Positions 16,954 to 22,981 of a stretch of 27,034 nt of DNA are shown piece by piece. The stretch's first letter is position 1. Each line of letters opens with the position of its first letter. The translations under genes were made by a program, and so were the position numbers. Location: NCBI GenBank assembly GCA_964353405.1, contig CAYGWJ010000368.1:1-27034 (forward strand), in the 5' to 3' direction. This DNA is from JBGLNJ01 sp964353405. GTDB lineage: Bacteria > Chloroflexota > Anaerolineae > Fen-1058. Under the pieces are notes generated by a model. It saw only the letters and a list, made by a program, of their open reading frames with translations. It was not told the DNA's origin and ran no database searches.

Positions 16954-17127
16954 ATGGACGACCGAAAAGGCAGCGGCGAGCAAGGCGCAAGCCCGCAGCA
17001 AGTTGTCAAGAAAAAGTATGAAAAGCCGCGGATTGTCTACAGCGCGCCGCTGGAAGCGATGGCGTCCTATTGTACGCTGGAACCGCTAGGAAAAGCCGAT
17101 TTTGGTTGCTTCATACTCAATAGCTGA
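16954..17127 (+). CDS. Putative RiPP precursor peptide (57 aa)
   Basis: The ATG at 16954 has a strong AAGGAG ribosome site eight bases upstream, in the 131-nt gap after the radical SAM gene. The peptide has a polar leader (MDDRKGSGEQGASPQQVVKK) and then KYEKPRIVYSAPLEAMA, a YxxPxI-type segment like those bound by PqqD-like recognition domains. A short C-terminal part with C40 and C52 follows (SYCTLEPLG, then FGCFILNS). The final residue is Ser57, a possible kinase target. The core probably begins near the LEAMA segment. A longer open frame from 16792 is ignored because the ribosome site fixes the start. Confidence 0.72.
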   Translation: MDDRKGSGEQGASPQQVVKKKYEKPRIVYSAPLEAMASYCTLEPLGKADFGCFILNS

Positions 17128-17223
17128 GCTCGGAATGTAATGATATACTGCTGTCCGACGACGCCCGGCTAGAGTTGATGGGGACCGCCACGAGGCTCTG
17201 TCACTAGCGAACATCCGATACAG

Positions 17224-17634
17224 TTGAGCGGGCGGGCGGTCAGTCCCGGCGGCGTGATGTTTATCGGCACACCGATCACTTACACACTGGCGTTTACGAA
17301 CATCGGGCAGTTGAGGGCTGACACCGTAATGATCGGCGACTTGCTGCCGGCGACGTTGCTCACGCCAGAAGTCGTGTCCAGCGGCGTGCCCATCACGCGG
17401 GCCGGCAGCACGCGCCTTGAATGGACAGTTGGCAGCTTGCCTCCGGGCACAGGTGGCCTGATCACCATCACCGCCATGCTCGACCCGGTGGGAGTGCATT
17501 GGCCGAGTGCATGGCTGACGAATACGGCCACAATCACGACGACCTTGCCGCAGAGTGACACGGCGAACGACTGGAGTGTGACCGTCATACCGGTCAGGTT
17601 CCCGATCTATTTGCCCGTCGTCTTGAGACAGTGA
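17224..17634 (+). CDS. DUF11-type surface protein fragment with Chloroflexota-type C-terminus
   Basis: 136 residues from a TTG. The frame extends 15 codons further upstream (to 17179) without any better start, and no ribosome site or signal peptide is present. The sequence is one DUF11 (conserved repeat) beta domain: ITYTLAFTNIGQLRADTV, LEWTVGSLPPGTGGLITIT, LTNTATITT. It ends in FPIYLPVVLRQ, a C-terminus common in secreted Chloroflexota proteins. Such domains normally occur as repeats in large exported proteins, so this is most likely the 3' remnant of one. It lies directly before the S26 peptidase gene, with one base between. Confidence 0.5.
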   Translation: MSGRAVSPGGVMFIGTPITYTLAFTNIGQLRADTVMIGDLLPATLLTPEVVSSGVPITRAGSTRLEWTVGSLPPGTGGLITITAMLDPVGVHWPSAWLTNTATITTTLPQSDTANDWSVTVIPVRFPIYLPVVLRQ

Positions 17635-17635
17635 T

Positions 17636-18178
17636 ATGCGCCTTCAAGCTGATCCCGCATCTGCACTCACTCGAACAGCGAGCGCAGCGAGCGCACTCGT
17701 AAAAGAGCGTCTCGACGCTGGCCGCACCGTGCGCCTGACGATTCCCACGGCCAGCATGTGGCCCATGCTGTCGCCTGGCGATGCCGTGCTCGTGCGCGCA
17801 GCCCAGCCGGACCAGCCGCGCGTAGGCGATATTGTCGTCGGCAAATGGGGCGAGGGCTGGCGCGCTCATCGGCTGATTGACCGGCGATGCAATGCCGGGC
17901 AGACGCTCTTGGTCACGCAGGGGGACAACAGCGGTGTGGCAGATGAGGCCTGGCCAGAGCTGCAATTGGTCGGCGTCGTCGTGGCTATTCGTCATGGACA
18001 GCGCGAGATTGATGTGCAGTCAGCGCGAGCCAGGCAAGCCGGCGCGGCTCTGGCTTTCCTGCTGCGCTGTCAGAGCGCAGCGCAGCGCACACCGGGCCCG
18101 GTGATACGCCGGGCGGTGCTCAAAGGATGGCGGAGCTTGATTCGTGCCAGCGTGTGGCTCGCGCTTGGCGTGAGTTGA
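17636..18178 (+). CDS. S26/S24 signal-peptidase-like serine peptidase without membrane anchor
   Basis: A 180-aa protein with the S26 signature PTASMWPMLSPGDAVLV. Ser40 is the nucleophile and is followed by GDIVV. AHRLID (H78) stands where bacterial leader peptidases have lysine, as in archaeal and SipW-type Ser-His enzymes. LLVTQGDNSGVADE is the conserved GDN box. No N-terminal transmembrane segment exists, so the protein may act in the cytoplasm or at the membrane face through its basic C-terminal tail (RRAVLKGWRSLIRASVWLAL). S26-like proteins of this soluble type occur in clusters with PqqD-like proteins, so it may cut the leader of the nearby peptide. It has no ribosome site of its own and is presumably coupled to the frame before it. 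Confidence 0.78.
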   Translation: MRLQADPASALTRTASAASALVKERLDAGRTVRLTIPTASMWPMLSPGDAVLVRAAQPDQPRVGDIVVGKWGEGWRAHRLIDRRCNAGQTLLVTQGDNSGVADEAWPELQLVGVVVAIRHGQREIDVQSARARQAGAALAFLLRCQSAAQRTPGPVIRRAVLKGWRSLIRASVWLALGVS

Positions 18179-18198
18179 CCCGGCACAGGAGGGTGAGG

Positions 18199-19173
18199 AT
18201 GACCTTGCGACGCTGCCTCCCACTTGTCTTGATCGTCCTGCTGTTCGCGCTGACAAGCGCGCCCCCTGCGCCGACGCTTGCCGCGGTGACGATTTCGTCC
18301 TTCGAAGCGCAAGGCCAGGTTGGGCAGATTGTGGTCATGTGGACGACGGCGAACGAGGTCAACAATGTAGGTTTCAACTTGTGGCGTGACACCAGCGTGA
18401 ATTTTCTGATGCCGACTCATCTCAACAATGGTCAGCTCATTCCCAGCCAGTGTATAGGTTGCATTGTCGGGACAGACTATGTGTATACCGATACGAATGT
18501 GACGCCGGGACAATACTATTACAAGCTGAAGAGTGTGGATGTGTATGGCGCGACCGAATCGTTCGGCCCGGTTTCCGCAGATGCTATAGCGCCGTCGTCG
18601 GCTCCCACACGCCCACCCACGCACACGCCCGTGCCATCTTCCACGCCAACCCCGACCGATACGCCAGTCCTTACCGCCACAGCGACCCGACCGACTTTAA
18701 CGCCGACGCCGACCAGCACGCCGCAGCCGGAGACGCCGGCCGCGTCCGAGCCAGCCGCCACTGCCACGCAGTCTGTGCAGGCGACCATGCCGAATGCCAC
18801 AGCGACGCCGGCGACTCCTCTGCCCCTCAGTCCGACGCCGACGCCCCCGGTTGAGCCGGGACGCACGCCCACGTCTTCTATCTCGACGGTCGTGGCGCCA
18901 ACGGCAGCGCAGCGGCCGACCGCCACTCGCGGCACGACAACTCTGGCCGCGCCGTCAGTCGCCGCGCCGACTGCCACGCCCAAGAAATCAGGCGCATCCA
19001 TCTTAACCCCCACCCGGCCCGCGCAACTGCTGTCTCCTGCGGCTGAAACACCCCAACTTGAACTGGTGCGCGTTCTGATCGGCGTGGGTCTCATCGGGCT
19101 GGGCGCTGTGCTGGGCCTGAGCGTACTGGGGATCGTCGGCTATTTCCTGTGGAGACGTCCTTCACGCCCATGA
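18199..19173 (+). CDS. Surface protein: signal peptide, fibronectin-like domain, TP-rich linker, C-terminal membrane anchor
   Basis: 324 aa from the ATG at 18199, which has GGAGGG upstream. An in-frame start at 18127 would overlap the peptidase gene and spoil the signal peptide. Residues 1-30 are a signal peptide (LPLVLIVLLFALTSAPPAPT). Residues 31-135 form a beta domain with VGQIVVMWTTANEVNNVGF, common in Chloroflexota exported proteins. Residues 136-285 are almost pure Thr/Pro/Ala repeats (a cell-wall spacer, likely O-glycosylated). A C-terminal helix (LIGVGLIGLGAVLGLSVLGI) and the basic tail WRRPSRP anchor it. The end overlaps the next frame by ATGA. Confidence 0.8.
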   Translation: MTLRRCLPLVLIVLLFALTSAPPAPTLAAVTISSFEAQGQVGQIVVMWTTANEVNNVGFNLWRDTSVNFLMPTHLNNGQLIPSQCIGCIVGTDYVYTDTNVTPGQYYYKLKSVDVYGATESFGPVSADAIAPSSAPTRPPTHTPVPSSTPTPTDTPVLTATATRPTLTPTPTSTPQPETPAASEPAATATQSVQATMPNATATPATPLPLSPTPTPPVEPGRTPTSSISTVVAPTAAQRPTATRGTTTLAAPSVAAPTATPKKSGASILTPTRPAQLLSPAAETPQLELVRVLIGVGLIGLGAVLGLSVLGIVGYFLWRRPSRP

Positions 19174-19862
19174 CACGTCTCCGGGTGTCGTTCGCGCTGT
19201 CCACGCTCGTCCTGTTTCTTGTGGCTTGCGCACCCAGGCCGCCTGTGCTGACTGCCACGTCCATCAAAGTGCTGGTCGCCGAGCCGGGGCTGTATCGCCT
19301 CGCCCGCGGCGATTTGCAATCGGCCGGTCTGGCTCTCGATGCGGCGAGCCTGCCGCGTCTCCGACTGATACACCAGGGCGCCGAAATTCCTAGGGCTTTT
19401 ACCGGCGCACCCCAACAACTTGCGCGCCACCGATCAGCGCGCCGATGACATCATCATCGTTCCCGACCCGCGCGCGCTGCACGATTTCCTGACCTACGCA
19501 CGCAACCAATGGGCCGCGCCCGCGCCGCGTTTTGTCCTGCTCGTCGGCAAGGCAAGCTATGATTACCGGGACAGCTTGAAGGGACAAATCTGCGCGCGCG
19601 GAAATCATCCGCCAGTGGAATCGCGGCGCGCTGATGCTGGCTTATATCGGCCACGGCTCAATTGACACTTGCGCGCCGGGCCCGCTCTTTAGCGCGGAGC
19701 AGGTGAGCTCGCTCCAGAATGAACAGCGCCTGCCGCTGCTAATAACGCCGACGTGCCTGGATGGATTTTTCTACCACCCGGAGAGGGATTCACTGGCGGA
19801 GCAATTGCTGTTCAAATCGGGCGGCGGGATTGTTGCGGGGATTGTGCCGACTGTGTTCAGAT
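19170..19862 (+). pseudogene. Gingipain-like C25 peptidase lipoprotein, decayed
   Basis: The frame starts at the ATG at 19170 with a lipoprotein signal (FALSTLVLFLVAC) and the typical C25 N-terminus VLVAEPGLYRLARGDLQSAG. It then breaks near 19392. A second frame gives RADDIIIVPDPRALHDFL and APRFVLLVGKASYDYRD. A third, from about 19595, gives LAYIGHGS with the catalytic His and LLITPTCLDGFFYHP with the catalytic Cys. Sequence between these blocks is missing and the frames differ, so at least two internal deletions and frameshifts have occurred. The 3' end stops abruptly where the convergent LuxR-type gene begins. It was probably the last gene of the exported-protein operon. Confidence 0.75.
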
Positions 19863-20282
19863 CAGGCCCTGCCGTCGAGCCAGGTGAATCGCCTCCACAC
19901 GGCCATCTGCGCCCAGCTTGGACAATACATTTCCAACGTGAAAAGTCGCCGTCCGCTCCGAGATGCCAAGCCGTGCGGCGATTTCCTTGTTGCGCAATCC
20001 CTCCGCCATCAGACGCAGCACCTCTTCCTCGCGCAGCGTCAGCGGGAGCATGGGCGGCAGATCATCCGCCGACGACGAGCGATGCGCCGCATCTCCGTCG
20101 AGCAGGCCGAGCGCATCGCCCCCGGCGCGCGCCGCGTGAAGCGCCGCTTCGACCAGGCGCTGCGCCACGCCCAATTCGCGCGCGGCGGCCGAGTCAGGCG
20201 GCAACGCGGCAGACGCGCGCCGGAGGCGCTCCAGCGCGCGTTCCAATACGTCGTCAATCGCTTCGCGTGTGATGTCGTCCAT
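19857..20282 (-). CDS. Small LuxR/GerE-type transcriptional regulator
   Basis: A 141-aa protein with a C-terminal LuxR-type helix-turn-helix from about residue 80: LTLREEEVLRLMAEGLRNKE, then IAARLGISERTATFHVGNVL. The N-terminal 75 residues are helical and Ala-rich, with no receiver domain (no phospho-acceptor pattern), so it is not a typical two-component regulator. The recognition helix is intact. The gene lies tail-to-tail against the decayed C25 gene, and its 3' end overlaps the point where that gene is broken. The ATG is separated from the DUF4177 gene upstream by 56 bp containing a strong hairpin. The target is unknown. Confidence 0.82.
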   Translation of the reverse strand: MDDITREAIDDVLERALERLRRASAALPPDSAAARELGVAQRLVEAALHAARAGGDALGLLDGDAAHRSSSADDLPPMLPLTLREEEVLRLMAEGLRNKEIAARLGISERTATFHVGNVLSKLGADGRVEAIHLARRQGLI

Positions 20283-20294
20283 GCTTTAGCCAGG

Positions 20295-20327
20295 CCTTCG
20301 AGGGCCGCTTGCGCGGGCCCTCGAAGG
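20295..20327. terminator. Strong hairpin between DUF4177 and LuxR genes
   Basis: CCTTCGAGGGCC (20295-20306) and GGCCCTCGAAGG (20316-20327) form a perfect 12-bp stem with a nine-base loop. No U-run follows on the minus strand, so it is a terminator-like or attenuator-like element upstream of the LuxR gene, not a textbook intrinsic terminator. Confidence 0.5.
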
Positions 20328-20338
20328 TCCCGTTACGG

Positions 20339-20608
20339 TTAGGGCTTGGGTTCAGTCTTGATGGGCTTGGCCGGCTCAGGCTGTTGCCCCTCGGCCAGCG
20401 GGCGCTTGAAAACGTGGAACGCCGCCCCCATCGGCTGGTGCTGAATGCCGACCAGCTCCCAACCCTGGACGCCCAGGCTGTTCAGGTAACGGCGGCCAAA
20501 GGCCGTCATCCGCTCACCCTCCTCGATCAGCGTCTCGTCGCCTTCCACGGACACGCGTCCGCGCAAGTCGGCATAGACCACTTTGTACTCGAACCTCTGT
20601 GCGCTCAT
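20339..20608 (-). CDS. DUF4177-like small protein
   Basis: An 89-aa protein with an excellent AAAGGAGGT ribosome site before the ATG at 20608. It has the DUF4177 pattern: FEYKVVYADLRG at the start, YLNSLGVQGWELVGI in the middle, HVFKRP at the end. A Lys/Pro-rich tail (PEPAKPIKTEPKP) follows. DUF4177 proteins are small alpha-beta proteins of unknown function, found widely in bacteria. It is transcribed toward the LuxR-type gene and divergently from the HlyD-type gene. Confidence 0.78.
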   Translation of the reverse strand: MSAQRFEYKVVYADLRGRVSVEGDETLIEEGERMTAFGRRYLNSLGVQGWELVGIQHQPMGAAFHVFKRPLAEGQQPEPAKPIKTEPKP

Positions 20609-20758
20609 TCGTCAAACCTCCTTTGGTTATCTTGCATAAGGATACACGCAATTGCGCCTTTGCGCACCGTCCAAATCAACAGGAGAGATGACGGGTTTCC
20701 GACAGGTAGAGCATCATTCTATCACCGCCTCGCCCCAACGCAACCCGCGACCTTCGCC

Positions 20759-22045
20759 TTGCCTCTTGCCTCCTGCCTCCTGCCTCCTGCCTCCTGTTTC
20801 TTGCCTCCTGCCTCTTGCCTCCTGCCTCTTGCCTCCTGCATCCTGCTGGTGTGTATGACGCTCGCTGCGACGGCGTGTCAGCCAGGTGCAAACAGTGGCA
20901 CACTTGCACTCAGCGGCGTGATTGAGGCGACGCAGGCCACGGTTGTGGCGCAAGTCGGGGGGCGCGTAGTTGAGATTGCGGCGGATGAGGGCGATTCGGT
21001 GCAGGCAGGCCAGGCGCTCGTGCGGCTCGACGATGCGGCGCTCCAGGTGGAGGTCAAGCAGGCGCTGGCGGCGGTGAGTGCTGCCGAAGCGAGCCTGGCG
21101 CAGGTCATGTCTGGCGCGCGGAAGGAAGACATCGCCGTGGCGCAGGCGCAGCTTGCGCAGACGCAGGCCGAACGGGACGGCGCGGCGCTTGCTTATCGTG
21201 ACGCCGGAAAAATCCTCAACAACCCGCAGCAGCTTTTGGCGCAGACAGATGCAGCGCGCACAGCCGTCACGCTGACCGAGCAGAGCGTGGCCGTGGCGCA
21301 GAGCAAACTCGCCGAGGCGCGCTGGTGGCGCGACTTTTACGACGGCGAACCCGGACGCCGTGCGTCACTCAACAAGCAGATCGCCACCGCGCAATACAAT
21401 CTGGAAGCGGCCCAGGCTCTACTCGACGGCGCCAAGGCCCAGGTCAAGGCACTGGAAGCGATGCGCTACGCGCCTGTGACGCTGCGAGCGCAAGTCAACA
21501 GCGCGCGCAGCAGTTACAGCATGACACTGGCGAGCGTGAGCGTGGCCGAGGCTGCGCTGGCCGAGCTAAAGGCCGGTTCGTCGCCGGAAGAAATCGCGCT
21601 GGCAAAAGCACAACTGCATCAGGCCCAGGTGCAGCTCGAGCTGGCGCAAGCCTATCAGTCTCGCGCTGTGGTACGCGCGCCGCTGACGGGCGTCATCGTG
21701 AGCCGCTCGACGCGTGTGGGCGAGATAGCACAACCGGGCGCGGCGCTCTTGAGCGTGGTGAATCTTGACAAAGTGACGCTGGTGGTGTACGTCCCCCAGA
21801 CGGAATTGCCGCGTGTGCAGCCCGGCGCGGCGGTACAGGTGAGCGTGGACGCGTACCCGGGCCAGGTGTTCACGGGGCAAGTGACCTCGATCGCGCGCCA
21901 GGCGGAGTTTACGCCGCGCGACATCCAGGCCCGCGAAGACCGGACGAATGTCGTGTTTGCCGTCAAGGTGCGCCTTCCCAACGCCGACCATCGCCTCAAG
22001 GCCGGCATGACGGGCGATGCAGTGATCGCCGCGCAGACTCGTTAG
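20759..22045 (+). CDS. HlyD/RND-type membrane fusion lipoprotein
   Basis: The mature protein begins at TACQPGANSG after a lipobox-like LAATAC. ALSGVIEATQATVVAQVGGR and GDSVQAGQALVRLDD form the first lipoyl half. Long helical hairpin arms follow (AQAQLAQTQAERD, then QLHQAQVQLELAQA), then the second lipoyl half (APLTGVIVSRSTRVGEIAQPG) and beta-barrel domains ending at RLKAGMTGDAVI. This is a periplasmic-adaptor-like subunit of an efflux or export system, yet no transporter gene follows. The start is uncertain. The first in-frame ATG (20855) leaves almost no signal peptide, while the TTG at 20759 makes the hydrophobic region from a 7-bp repeat array. An ATG at 20688, after AGGAG, is out of frame by the length of the repeat. 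Confidence 0.78.
   Translation: MPLASCLLPPASCFLPPASCLLPLASCILLVCMTLAATACQPGANSGTLALSGVIEATQATVVAQVGGRVVEIAADEGDSVQAGQALVRLDDAALQVEVKQALAAVSAAEASLAQVMSGARKEDIAVAQAQLAQTQAERDGAALAYRDAGKILNNPQQLLAQTDAARTAVTLTEQSVAVAQSKLAEARWWRDFYDGEPGRRASLNKQIATAQYNLEAAQALLDGAKAQVKALEAMRYAPVTLRAQVNSARSSYSMTLASVSVAEAALAELKAGSSPEEIALAKAQLHQAQVQLELAQAYQSRAVVRAPLTGVIVSRSTRVGEIAQPGAALLSVVNLDKVTLVVYVPQTELPRVQPGAAVQVSVDAYPGQVFTGQVTSIARQAEFTPRDIQAREDRTNVVFAVKVRLPNADHRLKAGMTGDAVIAAQTR
20761..20844 (+). repeat. Heptanucleotide array (GCCTCCT/GCCTCTT)x12 at the 5' end of the hlyD-like gene
   Basis: Twelve consecutive 7-bp units run from 20761 to 20844, mostly GCCTCCT or GCCTCTT with two variants (GTTTCTT, GCATCCT). The array is open in the gene's frame and encodes LASCLLPPASC-type hydrophobic sequence where a lipoprotein signal peptide is expected. 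Confidence 0.9.
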
Positions 22046-22052
22046 TGTTCTT

Positions 22053-22077
22053 CCTCCCCTGCGTGAGCGGGGGGAGG
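22053..22077 (+). terminator. Hairpin downstream of the hlyD-like gene
   Basis: CCTCCCC (22053-22059) pairs with GGGGAGG (22071-22077) just after the stop codon. A G-rich stretch and not a U-run follows. This may be a terminator or a dispersed intergenic repeat of the CTCCCC-GGGGAG type. Confidence 0.35.
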
Positions 22078-22168
22078 GATAGGGTGGGGGGCGTTTGCTA
22101 TTCTTTTAGAAATAGAGTATCTTTCGCTGCACCCAGGGGTCTGATTTGTTCGAGTGTAGGAGGAAACG

Positions 22169-22981
22169 ATGACGGCTGTAGCAGGAATGGTTCAACCTCG
22201 GGTTCGCGGGGCAGCGGCGCAGCCGTGGCTGCACAGCGCCCGGTGGGACCTGAGCTTGCTCATCTTGAGCGTACTCATCGCCGCCATTCCTTACTCTATC
22301 TATATCCTCTTTGGCGGCCAGGCGTTAGAAGCGGCCTCGGTCAAAGGCACTGCCGCTTACAACGCGCGCTTGCTCGTCAACAATCTCGTCGCCTTGTTGA
22401 TCGGCGGGCCGCACATGTACGCCACGTTCACCCGCACCATCATGGACCGCGATTTCCTCCGCAAGCGGTTCTGGTTCATCGCTTCTTCGGTGCTGGTGCC
22501 TGTCACGGTGATCACGCTGGCGGTCTTGAGTTACGAGACCTATGTCTGGCTGCTGTCAATCTTTTTCGCGCTCGCCTCGCTCCATGCGCTCCAGCAAATC
22601 ATCTGGCTCACGGAAGCGTACAACCTCAAAGCCAGGCTGGCGATGTCGTTGAAAAGCCGCCTGATTGATTACGGCGTCGTTTTGACCAGCCTGTATCCTA
22701 TTGCCGTGTACAAGATGGTGCGCGGCGAGTTCAAGATCGGCCCGGTCGAATTGAAATACAATGCCATCATCGCGGGCTGGACCTGGCTGGCGGCGATCGT
22801 GTTTGCCGTGATGCTGGTCCTGTTTATCGGCAAGACCTATCTTGAATATCGCGCCGGATACGTCAACGCGCCCAAGACGCTGCTGATCAGCCTGACCGTG
22901 CTGCTCATGTTCTGGACGCCTATGTTTCCGAACATGGATACGGCCTTTCAAGGCGTCAATACATGGCACAGCTTTCAATAG
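22169..22981 (+). CDS. Polytopic membrane protein, C-terminus cut off by an integrated element
   Basis: 270 aa with a strong AGGAGG ribosome site. At least seven hydrophobic helices are present, for example LSLLILSVLIAAIPYSIYIL and LVNNLVALLIGG. Loops with GGPHMYATFTRT and FALASLHALQQIIWLTEAY recall membrane proteins with metal- or cofactor-binding histidines, but no function is known to me. The frame ends abruptly after FQGVNTWHSFQ with TAG, in the middle of what looks like a conserved segment. From memory, related proteins continue past HSFQ with Tyr and more helices. The stop lies where the serine recombinase gene of the element begins to overlap, so the product is probably truncated by integration. 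Confidence 0.72.
   Translation: MTAVAGMVQPRVRGAAAQPWLHSARWDLSLLILSVLIAAIPYSIYILFGGQALEAASVKGTAAYNARLLVNNLVALLIGGPHMYATFTRTIMDRDFLRKRFWFIASSVLVPVTVITLAVLSYETYVWLLSIFFALASLHALQQIIWLTEAYNLKARLAMSLKSRLIDYGVVLTSLYPIAVYKMVRGEFKIGPVELKYNAIIAGWTWLAAIVFAVMLVLFIGKTYLEYRAGYVNAPKTLLISLTVLLMFWTPMFPNMDTAFQGVNTWHSFQ

Noticed and set aside
20309..20758. Long N-terminal extension of the HlyD-like frame
   Set aside because: It is antisense to the DUF4177 gene and crosses the intergenic region; it carries no signal or domain.
20761..20844. CRISPR array
   Set aside because: Units are seven bases with no spacers, so this is a simple tandem repeat.
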